From UBA3824 sp017541145 (lineage in GTDB: Bacteria > Bacteroidota > Bacteroidia > Bacteroidales > UBA3824), in contig CAMVLO010000007.1 in the NCBI GenBank assembly GCA_947168365.1, forward strand, positions 31,070 through 95,069: a stretch of DNA of 64,000 nucleotides, read 5' to 3'. The notes beneath the pieces were generated by a model. That model saw nothing but the letters and a program-made list of their open reading frames with translations. It had not been told where the DNA came from and ran no database searches. Positions within the stretch are counted from its first letter, which is position 1. Each line of letters starts with the position of its first letter. Below, in pieces: positions 33,099 to 41,942 of the stretch. A program made the position numbers and the translations under genes.

Positions 33099-34406
33099 AT
33101 GCTGTTAGTAAAAACTATTGTAGAAAACCCTGAATTTGTTATCGAGCGTTTGGCTATCAAAAACCGTGATGCCCGCCCGGCTGTTGAGAAAATTTGCGAA
33201 CTCGACAAGCAAAAACGTGAAGTTCAGAAATCTCTTGAAGACAACAAAGCTGAACAAAACTCTTTGGCTAAGAAAATCGGTGAGGCTTTCAAAGCCGGAA
33301 AACCTCAAGATGCTGAAGCTTTTAAGGCTCGTTCCGCTGAATTGAAAAATATCATCAAAGAAGAGGAAGACAAATTCCAAGCTTTGGACAAAGAATTGTT
33401 TGATACTTTGGTATTGTTGCCTAACTTGCCTTACGAACTTGTTGCTCCCGGCAAGTCTGCTGACGACAATGTGGAAATCCGTCGCGGTGGTGAAGAACCT
33501 AAATTTGAAGGTTTTGAACCTCAATGCCACTGGGATTTGGCTAAAAAATATGATATTATCGATTTTGCTACCGGCGTAAAAATTACAGGCGCAGGTTTCC
33601 CGCTTTATAAAGGTAAGGGTGCTAAACTTCAACGTGCTCTTATCAATTTCTTCCTCAACGAAGCCGGTAAATCCGGTTATCAAGAGGTAGAACCTCCTGT
33701 TTTGGTAAACGAAGCTTCCGGTTTCGGTACAGGTCAGCTCCCTGACAAAGAGGGTCAGATGTATCACTGTCAAGTAGATAATTTCTATCTCGTTCCTACT
33801 GCTGAAGTTCCGGTTACTAATATTTACCGTGACGAAATCCTTGATGCAAAACAATTACCGATAAAACATTGTGCTTATACACCATGTTTCCGTCGTGAGG
33901 CAGGTAGCTACGGCTCTGACGTAAAAGGTCTTAACCGTTTGCATCAGTTCGATAAAGTAGAACTTGTACAAATCGTACATCCTGACAAATCTTACAAAGC
34001 GTTGGATTTGATGGTAATGCATGTAGAAAACCTTTTGAAAAAGTTGCGTTTGCCATACAGAATTATCCGTCTTTGCGGTGGTGATATGAGTTTCACTTCT
34101 GCTATGACATACGATTTTGAAGTTTGGTGCGCTGCTCAAGGCAAATGGTTGGAAGTAAGTTCTGTTTCTAACTTTGAATCTTTCCAAGCTAACAGATTGA
34201 AACTTCGTTTCAAAGAAGAAGGCGAAAAGAAAACAAGACTTTGTCATACCCTCAATGGTTCAGGTCTTGCTCTTCCGAGAATCGTGGCTTCTATTCTTGA
34301 AGATTTCCAGAAAGGCGACAGAATCGAAATCCCTGAGTGTCTTAGACCTTACACCGGTTTTGATTATATCGGCGGTGAAGAAGACACTGTTGCTAATCAA
34401 GAATAA
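33099..34406 (+). CDS. serS: Seryl-tRNA synthetase
   Basis: 435 residues. The N-terminal long coiled coil (about residues 25-105) binds the tRNA arm; the class II catalytic core follows, with motif 2 in FRREAGSYGSDVKGLNRLHQF (split as FRREAGSYGSD and VKGLNRLHQF) and motif 3 in LNGSGLALPRIVA near residue 385. It charges tRNA-Ser in the cytoplasm. It is a single gene followed by a terminator. Confidence 0.97.
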   Translation: MLLVKTIVENPEFVIERLAIKNRDARPAVEKICELDKQKREVQKSLEDNKAEQNSLAKKIGEAFKAGKPQDAEAFKARSAELKNIIKEEEDKFQALDKELFDTLVLLPNLPYELVAPGKSADDNVEIRRGGEEPKFEGFEPQCHWDLAKKYDIIDFATGVKITGAGFPLYKGKGAKLQRALINFFLNEAGKSGYQEVEPPVLVNEASGFGTGQLPDKEGQMYHCQVDNFYLVPTAEVPVTNIYRDEILDAKQLPIKHCAYTPCFRREAGSYGSDVKGLNRLHQFDKVELVQIVHPDKSYKALDLMVMHVENLLKKLRLPYRIIRLCGGDMSFTSAMTYDFEVWCAAQGKWLEVSSVSNFESFQANRLKLRFKEEGEKKTRLCHTLNGSGLALPRIVASILEDFQKGDRIEIPECLRPYTGFDYIGGEEDTVANQE

Positions 34407-34430
34407 AATTTGATTTTTTTTTCATAATAG

Positions 34431-34468
34431 ATTCCTCATTTCTTTCGGGAAGTGGGGAATTTTTTTTA
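34431..34468 (+). terminator. Terminator after serS
   Basis: ATTCCTCATTTC pairs with GAAGTGGGGAAT (two G-U pairs) around a short loop, followed by eight Ts. Confidence 0.8.
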
Positions 34469-34536
34469 TTTTTTAGATTTCGATTTTTTTTTGAGAATGT
34501 TCCATTATTTGTGGTAAGGTAATTAGGAAATAGTAG

Positions 34537-34556
34537 AGACGTTGCGTGCAACGTCT
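34537..34556. repeat. Dispersed palindromic repeat, copy 2
   Basis: Identical to the element at 24270-24289, including the flanks GTAG on the left and AA on the right (34533-34558). Confidence 0.8.
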
Positions 34557-34657
34557 AAAATTGACATAAATTTTGTGGGGGAGGTAAACTGTAAGTTTTT
34601 TAATCCTCGGAAAATAAAGACAGAAATTTCGCCACCGTGTTGCGGCTTGGAAAATTC

Positions 34658-34986
34658 ATAAAAAAATAATTTTTAAGAAATTTCCACTTGGCGATGTCAT
34701 AAAAAAATAATTTTTAATAAATTTCCACTTGGCGATGTCTTAAAAAAAATAATTTTAATAAATTTCCACTCGGCGATGTCCTAAAAAAAATATTTTTAAT
34801 AAATTTCCACTTGGCGATGTCCTAAAAAAAATAATTTTAATAAATTTCCACTTGGCGATGTCCTAAAAAAATAATTTTTAATAAATTTCCACTTGGCAAA
34901 GTCCTAAAAAAAATAATTTTAATAAATTTCCACTTGGCGATGTCCTAAAAAATAAATTTTTAATAAATTTCCACCCGGAGATGTCT
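34658..34986. repeat. Eight-copy 41-bp tandem repeat
   Basis: Eight head-to-tail units of about 41 bp, each an A-rich half (TAAAAAAAATAATTTTAATA type) followed by a more conserved half reading AAATTTCCACTTGGCGATGT. Differences are single bases (for example CACTCGG in unit 3, GGCAAAG in unit 6 and CACCCGGAG in unit 8). No reading frame runs through all units. Confidence 0.9.
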
Positions 34987-35214
34987 TCATTGCAGTTTAA
35001 TTAAAAAAAATCCATACGAGAATTTTAACTCCATTTTGTTATAATTATAAAGTCTGAACTGCTATTTTTATATCATCAAAATACTATTATTTTATTGCTT
35101 TTTTAGTGTATTTTCTCTTCTTTTAATATCTTATCTTTTATCAAATTTTGCTTAGAAAATGTAACTGTCTGATAATCAATTTGTAAATTTAATATTTTTT
35201 AACACTCGTTCGCT

Positions 35215-35226
35215 ACAGATAGCTGT
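35215..35226. promoter_or_regulatory. Candidate operator palindrome upstream of DUF6261-like gene 1
   Basis: ACAGATAGCTGT, one base off a perfect palindrome, lies 77 bp before the -33 box. The counterpart upstream of the second DUF6261-like gene (63672-63683) is ACAGATATCTGT with the same 77-bp gap. Confidence 0.45.
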
Positions 35227-35303
35227 AGTTAGGTTTTGAGAGTAAAATTGAGTATTTTTTACAGTAAAAAATGGGTAATATTTATTCAGTTAACTTGCAA
35301 AAA

Positions 35304-35335
35304 TTTGCATATTTAAAAATCTTTTTGTATCTTTG
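35304..35335 (+). promoter_or_regulatory. Promoter of DUF6261-like gene 1
   Basis: TTTG (35304-35307), exactly 20 bp, then TATCTTTG (35328-35335). This is a perfect Bacteroidetes promoter with the same spacing and -7 sequence as the promoter of the paralogue at 63563-63594. Confidence 0.8.
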
Positions 35336-35477
35336 TAGCGTAATAATTGATTTGATGACAGTAAGTCCTACAAGGAATTGAAAGTAACATATAGAAAATT
35401 AAATAGTGTAGGCATTAAAAAAAATCATAATTATTTTATTAGTTAACTTATTGTTTAATTTAAAACTATTTTTTATT

Positions 35478-36224
35478 ATGAATCAAAATTTGAAATTAAG
35501 TCTTGGCAAGTTGAAAAACTTGGAAACGCTGTATTTCGCGTCCCAAGCACTTGTAGCATCGGAGATGTTACCTGAAGAAATACGTAAAAGCGAATATTTT
35601 AAGAATTTCGCTAAAAGTTATGATGATTGGGTTGTGGCTTTTCAGAAAGCTAAAACCAATACTTTGACAGTAGAATTGGTTGATAAGTTTGCTAAAATCG
35701 GTAAACTTGTTGCTTGTATCAAAGTGATAATCGATTCTTATTGTAATGTATTGAAACTTGGTGATTTGGATGCTAACCAAAAGGCGTTGAGTATTTTGAG
35801 TAAGTACAAGATGATCTCGAAAGGTAACAGATTCGATATTATTTCTTGGACTAAACATTTTACCAACGAATTGAATGAGCTCGGAAAAGATAATTGTGAG
35901 CTTATGGGTATTCAGATTTACATCGAAACAATCCAAAAATATCTTTCTGAATATGAGGCTCTTTACAAAGAACGTTCTATTTATTCAGAAATGATATTAG
36001 GTGAGAAACACGCTGCGCGAGATGCGTTGGAATGTGCGTGGAAAGAGTTTTGGGAGTATGTACAGATGTACAACAAGTACTCTAAAGAGGATTCTTGTAA
36101 TGAATTTATCAAAGCTATCAATGCTTTGAAGAAGAACGGTGATAATCTTGACCGTAAAGCTTCTGAATTGAATTCTACCACAGAGGAATCTATTGTAGAG
36201 CCCGAAACTAATATCTCGAAATAG
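35478..36224 (+). CDS. DUF6261-like protein, paralogue 1
   Basis: 248 residues from ATG 35478 (MNQNLKLSLGKLKNL). It is mostly helical, without signal peptide or membrane segment. Landmarks shared with the protein at 62667-63434: LKNLETLYFASQALVASEMLP against LKSLEAVYFLKQALAATELLP, a central long helix region, YEALYKERSIYSE against HEELYNERNGYSQ, and AWKEFWEYVQMYNKYS against TWYNLAYYVNAYNVIY. Both end in an acidic disordered tail. It fits the multi-copy Bacteroidales DUF6261 family as I recall it; no function is known. Confidence 0.7.
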   Translation: MNQNLKLSLGKLKNLETLYFASQALVASEMLPEEIRKSEYFKNFAKSYDDWVVAFQKAKTNTLTVELVDKFAKIGKLVACIKVIIDSYCNVLKLGDLDANQKALSILSKYKMISKGNRFDIISWTKHFTNELNELGKDNCELMGIQIYIETIQKYLSEYEALYKERSIYSEMILGEKHAARDALECAWKEFWEYVQMYNKYSKEDSCNEFIKAINALKKNGDNLDRKASELNSTTEESIVEPETNISK

Positions 36225-36262
36225 TTTTAATCAATTTTTTTTCGATTAAAATGATTCTATTG

Positions 36263-36296
36263 CGGAAGTTGGTTTTGTACCGGCTTCCGTTTTTTT
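36263..36296 (+). terminator. Terminator after DUF6261-like gene 1
   Basis: CGGAAG-GGT pairs with ACC-CTTCCG (36263-36289) and is followed by seven Ts; it abuts the stop of the convergent glycosyltransferase. Confidence 0.75.
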
Positions 36297-37152
36297 ATTT
36301 CTTGTTGTAAGGGAAAAATCTAAGTTTCAACCATTTCCATGATGATTTCAATAACATCCGGGTTTTGAAAATCTGTTTGTCTTTTTCGTTGAGATTCGGT
36401 TGTGTGGATTTGCCGCCAAGGTGCAATACTTTTGCATCGGGACAAATTCCGCTTTTATATTTTTTTTGTTGACAGTAATCAAAAAGTATCATTTCTTCTG
36501 CGTAGAGAAATGTTACCGGAAGAAATGCAAATTCTTCGTTTTCCAACCATTTGCCGGTAAATATCACACATGAGCCGTGAAGAATACAATTTTCGATATT
36601 TTTTAGATTTACTTGTTGTTTGTGATATGTTTTGCTGTTTTCGGAATATGATGTCAATATTTTTTTACTGAATATTCCTACTTTTAAACAAAACAGTCTT
36701 ACACAATCTATCAGCATCTTTTTTATAAGTCTGATAGTTGTAAAAGTTTCAGTCATAAGCGGGTTTTGATGTTTGTCTTCTGATGTTATAATATCAGGTC
36801 CGCAGATGTCGAGTTTGTGTGTGGTTAAATAATTTTTTATCGAAATTTCAAAATCCGGTTGACTGATAATTACATCGTTGTTCATTACAACGATATATTC
36901 GGCTTTAACATTTTTCTTTATATAATGATAACCCAAATTGTTACCTCTTGCAAAACCTAAATTTATTTTGCTTATTATTACTTTGATATTCGGCTTGTTG
37001 GAATATTTTTCTTGAAGTTTTTCTCCCGAAGAGTCACAACTTCCGTTGTCCACTATTACGATATTGGCAACGGGCGAAATTTTCAGAAGATGACTTATAC
37101 ATTTGATTGTGATATCCAATGTCTTGTAATGCAAAATTACGTAGGCAAACAT
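36295..37152 (-). CDS. Family 2 glycosyltransferase
   Basis: 285 residues with a GT-A fold N terminus: YVILHYKTLDITIKCISHLL, IVIVDNGSCDSSGE (nucleotide-binding Asp), NLGFARGNNLGYHYI and the metal-binding MNNDVII around residue 91. GSCVIFTGKW and the FLYAEEMILFDYC segment are typical of the rhamnosyltransferase-like group. It is cytoplasmic or peripheral on the membrane. It starts 1 bp after the stop of the upstream glycosyltransferase, so the pair is translated from one message; a surface polysaccharide role is inferred. Confidence 0.85.
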   Translation of the reverse strand: MFAYVILHYKTLDITIKCISHLLKISPVANIVIVDNGSCDSSGEKLQEKYSNKPNIKVIISKINLGFARGNNLGYHYIKKNVKAEYIVVMNNDVIISQPDFEISIKNYLTTHKLDICGPDIITSEDKHQNPLMTETFTTIRLIKKMLIDCVRLFCLKVGIFSKKILTSYSENSKTYHKQQVNLKNIENCILHGSCVIFTGKWLENEEFAFLPVTFLYAEEMILFDYCQQKKYKSGICPDAKVLHLGGKSTQPNLNEKDKQIFKTRMLLKSSWKWLKLRFFPYNKK

Positions 37153-37153
37153 A

Positions 37154-38068
37154 TTATTGATGTGAATTGAGATATTTCTTTAGTTTACAGTAATTTATAA
37201 TACGTCTTACAATAGAGCAGTTGTAAGTTTTTCTAAATGATTTCAGTATTATCGGGTTAACAGTAGTATCGCTAACAAAATTAAAATTAGTAAGTTCATC
37301 GTCCAAAAACAAATCAGATTGATATTTGGATGTTGATTTAATATTTGTACCGCTACCGTCGGCACCGTTGTTTACTACAAGCGATAATACGGGGTAAATT
37401 GTTTTCAGTTTCTTTTTGTAACCTGAGTAGCAAAAACGTATTGACCAAGAGTTGATTACGCCTGTTTGCTGTTTCAATAGCATTGTACAAAGGTCGGAGC
37501 CCGATTGGTTGAACTCTTTTCTTAGTTTGGAATTTGAGATAAAGTCTTTGAAATCTGTTACTTCCCAATCGGTGTTCATCCAACGGTCTTTCCAAGTAGC
37601 CCAGCCCCAAGAGCAATTCCGCATGATGGAATATGTTGTAAAATTGTAATTATCGGGAATTGTTACCGGCGGGGTATATCCCGAAACTGATTGTACATCG
37701 CTTTTCTCGTAGAATTTCAAAGCACTGTTCATATATTTCAAGAATAGCGGTGTTACAACGAGGTCGTCTTCCAAAACTATAGCTGTATCGTAGGTTTCAA
37801 AAACTTTTGTTACACCGTCGATAATATTTTTTGCCAGCCCGATATTTTTATCTCTGAAAACAGAAGTTATTTTTTTGAACCCTGTAATTTTGTTAACAAG
37901 GTTACGTACTTCGGCGACCTTAGCGGTGTCTTCTTCATTTTTTGCGCCGTCGCAATATACAATTAAGTCAGAGTCTTTAGCTTCTTTGTTAAGTAGCAGA
38001 CTTTTAATTACTTTTTCGGTATGTTGCGGACGGTTGTAAGCGAATATTATTATTGGTGCTGACATCAT
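37154..38068 (-). CDS. GT2/GNT-I-like glycosyltransferase
   Basis: About 304 residues starting at the MM pair (38068), just upstream of the strand APIIIFAYNRPQHTEKVIKSL; the longer reading adds 25 unrelated residues and reaches past a TATCTTTG box at 38083-38090. The acidic metal site is in TAIVLEDDLVVTP; RNCSWGWATWKDRWM is characteristic of the bacterial GNT-I-like group. It likely transfers a sugar to a cell-surface glycan with the downstream partner. Acceptor and donor are unknown. Confidence 0.8.
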   Translation of the reverse strand: MMSAPIIIFAYNRPQHTEKVIKSLLLNKEAKDSDLIVYCDGAKNEEDTAKVAEVRNLVNKITGFKKITSVFRDKNIGLAKNIIDGVTKVFETYDTAIVLEDDLVVTPLFLKYMNSALKFYEKSDVQSVSGYTPPVTIPDNYNFTTYSIMRNCSWGWATWKDRWMNTDWEVTDFKDFISNSKLRKEFNQSGSDLCTMLLKQQTGVINSWSIRFCYSGYKKKLKTIYPVLSLVVNNGADGSGTNIKSTSKYQSDLFLDDELTNFNFVSDTTVNPIILKSFRKTYNCSIVRRIINYCKLKKYLNSHQ

Positions 38069-38230
38069 TTTTTTGTTTTGTGCAAAGATAATAATTTGCA
38101 TGAAATTTGTTATTCGTAATTTGCTTTTTTTATTGTTGTTCAATTTTTCGTGAGTATTTGATTTAATTTTATTTTTGCGACAAATTGGAAAGTAAAAAAG
38201 TTAAAATAAAAAATCAACTAATAGTGCGTT

Positions 38231-38956
38231 ATGAATGAAATTCTAAAGAAAATTTTATCTCTCTACAACGATTTTATGATAAAATTGTTGAGAATCAGAT
38301 TTTTCTGTATAGATAAAGAAAAATTTATAGCGCGTGAGAAAAAAAACAACGGAGGAACTATTGACCCGAATTATGTTAACAAGAGTAGTAAAGAAATTAT
38401 TGTTCGTATTACAGTTGTTACCGTATTTATTACATTTTTGTCTACTATTCCTACTACAGTTTGGATATCAATACCTTTGGCTGTAATTGATTTTATTCAG
38501 TTTCAGGTTTTTCTCTATATCGTACAGCAGAAATTACTTTACTTATACGGGTCTAAAGATTTGAGACGCAATAAAATAATAGATTATCCCAATGGGGCTT
38601 GGCTTGTTTGGTTGCAATCCAATGTTATGCTCGGAGTAAAAGATAATATGAGGTCAAAACTGAAAAGTGCCGGCGGTTTTATTATTCGCAAAGCTATTAC
38701 GGTTTTTTTCGCGAAATCTCCGTTTAGAATTGTATTGATTACCGGTATCCGTCAGTTTTTGAAATGGTGCGGAGTAGTTGTAACGCATCAGCTTGTATTG
38801 TCGTCGCTCGATTGGTTGATAGCGATAGTTTGCGCTTTGGTAGCCGCAGGAGTATCGCTTTGGCAGTTTTGGCCGATGTGCAAAAGATTTAACACAAAAC
38901 TTTCTGCAAACGGATTGGATTATTACGAAGATGCATATTTTCATTCCGTAGATTAA
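38231..38956 (+). CDS. Membrane protein of unknown function
   Basis: 241 residues. A charged N terminus of about 55 residues precedes two or three membrane helices (VRITVVTVFITFLSTI and VWISIPLAVIDFIQFQVF, about 58-98), a basic middle with YLYGSKDLRRNK, and two further hydrophobic stretches near the end (VVVTHQLVLSSL and WLIAIVCALVAAGVSLWQF). I do not recognise a family. The placement between divergent glycosyltransferases and the nucleoside kinase gives no clear hint. Confidence 0.65.
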   Translation: MNEILKKILSLYNDFMIKLLRIRFFCIDKEKFIAREKKNNGGTIDPNYVNKSSKEIIVRITVVTVFITFLSTIPTTVWISIPLAVIDFIQFQVFLYIVQQKLLYLYGSKDLRRNKIIDYPNGAWLVWLQSNVMLGVKDNMRSKLKSAGGFIIRKAITVFFAKSPFRIVLITGIRQFLKWCGVVVTHQLVLSSLDWLIAIVCALVAAGVSLWQFWPMCKRFNTKLSANGLDYYEDAYFHSVD

Positions 38957-39041
38957 CGATTAAGAAATTTTAATTTCTTTTTTTTTAGAATTTATATATA
39001 TTTGAACTTTCAATTATTATTTTACTAAAACATTTATTATT

Positions 39042-40718
39042 ATGGAATCAAAAAAATTGGATATATACTGTTTGAATACCAATGTTACAAAACAGTATCC
39101 GGTTGGTACTTCTCTTAGAGAAATAGCAGATGATCAGAATATTAAGCTCAACAAACCTTTGGTGGGAGCTTTCGTTAACAATAAAGTGAAAGAATTGGAT
39201 TACGCGGTTTTCAAACCCAAAGTTGTTCAGTTTTTCGACCTCGAATCGGTAGAGGGTCAACGGATGTACAATCGTTCGCTCTGTATGCTTTTGGCAAAAG
39301 CTCTCAACGATGTTGAACCGGAATTGAGAGTTGTGGTTGATCACAGTATCAGCAAAGGTTTTTATTGTGAACTTGTTACAAAAGAGGGTAAAGAGTTTAA
39401 GGCTACCGAAGATCTTGTTTTGAAAATTCGCGGTAGAATGCAAATGCTTGTTGATGTAAATTTACCAATTGACAGAAAAGAAATTTTGTCATCCAAAGCC
39501 GCTGATATCTTTGAATCTCAAGGTCTTGGGGACAGGGTAGAGATGTTTAAACATCGTCCGAGATTTTTCTCATCAATTTACTCAATCGACGGTTTCCAAG
39601 ATTACTACACATCTTATCTTGTACCGTCAACAAATTATCTTACAGTATTTGATTTGATACCGTATTACGACGGGATGTTGTTGAGATTTCCAACCGATTT
39701 CAAGACAATGACTATTGCTCCTTTGGAAAAGCAAGACAAACTTTTTGAAGTTTTCCGTGAATACAAATCTTGGAGTAAACTTCTGGGTATTAGTACTGTA
39801 GATTCTCTCAACAAAGCTGTTGCTACAGGTGAAGCCGGCGATATTATAAAAGTAGCCGAAGCCTTGCAAGAAAAGAAAATTGCTCAGATTGCCGATAGAA
39901 TCAAACAAGCAGGAAATGTAAAACTTGTATTGATTGCAGGTCCGTCTTCATCAGGAAAAACTACAACTTCTAAACGTTTGTGCGTACAATTGAGAGTTGC
40001 GGGCATGAAACCGGTTCAGATTTCGCTTGACAATTATTTTGTAGACCGCGAAAAAACTCCTCGTGACGAATCCGGCGAATACGATTTTGAAGCGTTGGAA
40101 GCTCTTGACTATCAACAATTCAATAAAGATATTCTCGATATGATGGACGGTAAACGTGTAGAAATGCCGGTATTTAATTTTCAAACCGGAAAACGTGAAT
40201 ATCGCGGCGAATTTATGACTGCCGATGAGGATACAGTTTTTGTTGTAGAAGGTATTCACGGTTTGAATCCTACATTGAGTGAGATGATTCCTGCTGACAG
40301 AAAATTCAAGATTTATGTTTCTGCGCTTACTCCGATTGGTGTAGATTATCACAACCGTATACCAACCACTGATAACAGATTGTTGCGCAGAATTATACGT
40401 GATTTCAGATACCGTCATTATTCTGCCGAAGAAACAATTAAACGTTGGCCGGGCGTAAGAAGGGGAGAAGACCGCAACATCTTCCCGTTTCAAGAGGAAG
40501 CCGACATCATGTTTAGTTCTGCATTGCCGTATGAACTCGGTGTAATAAAGAAATATGCAGAACCGATATTGCGCGGAGTTTCGGAGCGTGCTCCCGAATA
40601 TGCTGAAGCACAACGTTTGATAAAGTTCTTGTCGTACTTCAAAGAATTTCCAGACGATGAGATACCGCCGACATCAATTTTGCGCGAATTCTTGACAGGC
40701 AGTTCGTTCCATTACTAA
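39042..40718 (+). CDS. TGS-domain nucleoside (uridine) kinase
   Basis: 558 residues in three parts: an N-terminal TGS domain (about 1-65), a region like the threonyl-tRNA synthetase second domain but without its metal histidines (RSLCMLLAKAL, DHSISKGFYCELV), and a P-loop kinase with Walker A GPSSSGKTTTSKRL near residue 303 and SLDNYF after it. The kinase part resembles uridine kinase, so it probably phosphorylates a nucleoside; the TGS part may sense a nucleotide or RNA. It is transcribed toward holB 59 bp downstream. Confidence 0.85.
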   Translation: MESKKLDIYCLNTNVTKQYPVGTSLREIADDQNIKLNKPLVGAFVNNKVKELDYAVFKPKVVQFFDLESVEGQRMYNRSLCMLLAKALNDVEPELRVVVDHSISKGFYCELVTKEGKEFKATEDLVLKIRGRMQMLVDVNLPIDRKEILSSKAADIFESQGLGDRVEMFKHRPRFFSSIYSIDGFQDYYTSYLVPSTNYLTVFDLIPYYDGMLLRFPTDFKTMTIAPLEKQDKLFEVFREYKSWSKLLGISTVDSLNKAVATGEAGDIIKVAEALQEKKIAQIADRIKQAGNVKLVLIAGPSSSGKTTTSKRLCVQLRVAGMKPVQISLDNYFVDREKTPRDESGEYDFEALEALDYQQFNKDILDMMDGKRVEMPVFNFQTGKREYRGEFMTADEDTVFVVEGIHGLNPTLSEMIPADRKFKIYVSALTPIGVDYHNRIPTTDNRLLRRIIRDFRYRHYSAEETIKRWPGVRRGEDRNIFPFQEEADIMFSSALPYELGVIKKYAEPILRGVSERAPEYAEAQRLIKFLSYFKEFPDDEIPPTSILREFLTGSSFHY

Positions 40719-40777
40719 AAAAAATTTGGAAATCATATAGCATTTATGTATTTTTGCGCTGATTAAAATGGCAAGTT

Positions 40778-41923
40778 ATGCAGTTTAAAGATATCCCCGG
40801 ACATGAAAATATCAAGCATTTGCTTATACAGACTGTAAAAGAGAATCGTATAAGTCATGCACAATTATTTTTAGGACCGGAAGGATGCGGCAAACTTGCC
40901 TTGGCAATTGCATACGCTCAATACATTTCGTGCCCGAATCGTACGGATACAGATAGTTGCGGAGTTTGTCCATCATGTCAACAGTATAAAAAGCTGGTGC
41001 ATCCGGATTTGCATTTTGTATATCCGGTGGTACATTCGTCCAAAAACAACAAACCTGTATCCGATGATTTTATAGCGGAATGGCGAAAGTTTGTATTGCA
41101 CAGAAATTACCATCGTATAGATGATTGGTATGATTTCATTGGCAGCGAAAACTCTCAAGGAAGTATATTTGTACAAGAAAGTCAAGAGATTATCCGAAAA
41201 CTTAATCTCAAAACTTTTGAGAGCGAATACAAGATAATGATAATTTGGATGCCCGAAAAGATGAACGAAATGACGGCAAACAAATTACTCAAAATTATCG
41301 AGGAACCTCCGGCAAAAACATTGTTTATCCTTGTAGCCGAAAACGAGGAAATGATACTTACAACAATACGTTCGCGTGTACAGTTGGTAAAAATTTCAAA
41401 ACCGGAGATTTCCGATATTGTGGAATCATTGAAATTGGAGTATCCTGATACCGATGAGCAAACTCTCAATAGTTCGGCTTTGCTTGGAGACGGCAATTTT
41501 TTGGAAGCTGTTCAAGCATTAAAACAATTTAAAACGGGTCAGGTGGAAACTCCTGATTATGAGTTTTTTACTGCATTGATGCGAGAAAGTTATTCAAGTC
41601 ATTATGATGCTATCATAAAATTGTCGGAATCGTTGTCGAAACTCGGTAGAGAAAAGCAGAAAAAGTTTTTTGATTATTGTCAAAGAATGTTGCGAGAATG
41701 TTTTATGTTGAGTTCTGTTTCTAAGGATCTTGTAAGACTTACACCGGGAGAGATGAATTTTGCTGTAAAATTTTCGCCTTTCATACATCATGGTAATATC
41801 TCAGCACTTATGGAACTATTTGCCGAAGCAAGCCGGAATATTGAAAGAAATGCATACGGAAAATTGGTTTTTACCGATTTAGCTATTAAAATTTCATCAC
41901 AACTGCATGTAAAAAAGATGTAA
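40778..41923 (+). CDS. holB: DNA polymerase III clamp-loader subunit delta'
   Basis: 381 residues of the AAA+ clamp-loader fold. Segments: GHENIKHLLIQTV near the start, a P-loop-like GPEGCGKLALA, a zinc-type cysteine set (CPNRTDTDSCGVCPSCQQY, residues 51-69), the MTANKLLKIIEEPP helix and the TTIRSRVQ sensor segment. It opens the sliding clamp together with delta. The gap to ricT is 19 bp, a pairing I recall as conserved across Bacteroidetes. Confidence 0.9.
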   Translation: MQFKDIPGHENIKHLLIQTVKENRISHAQLFLGPEGCGKLALAIAYAQYISCPNRTDTDSCGVCPSCQQYKKLVHPDLHFVYPVVHSSKNNKPVSDDFIAEWRKFVLHRNYHRIDDWYDFIGSENSQGSIFVQESQEIIRKLNLKTFESEYKIMIIWMPEKMNEMTANKLLKIIEEPPAKTLFILVAENEEMILTTIRSRVQLVKISKPEISDIVESLKLEYPDTDEQTLNSSALLGDGNFLEAVQALKQFKTGQVETPDYEFFTALMRESYSSHYDAIIKLSESLSKLGREKQKKFFDYCQRMLRECFMLSSVSKDLVRLTPGEMNFAVKFSPFIHHGNISALMELFAEASRNIERNAYGKLVFTDLAIKISSQLHVKKM

Positions 41924-41942
41924 GTGCAGTTATTTTAACACA

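Larger units (their letters stand above)
34407..35477. other. 1.07-kb non-coding region before the first DUF6261-like gene
   Basis: No gene seen. In order it has the serS terminator (34431), the dispersed palindrome (34537), an eight-copy tandem repeat (34658-34986), an AT-rich stretch, the 12-bp near-palindrome ACAGATAGCTGT (35215), a perfect promoter (35304-35335) and an about 140-nt leader with a possible long-range stem CCTACA / TGTAGG (35367 with 35407). Confidence 0.75.

Noticed and set aside
33105..33854. Minus-strand frame of 249 residues
   Set aside because: It is a shadow of serS.
34658..34986. CRISPR array or coding repeat
   Set aside because: Units abut without spacers and contain stops in every frame.
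39951..40613. Minus-strand frame of 220 residues
   Set aside because: It is a shadow of the nucleoside kinase P-loop domain.
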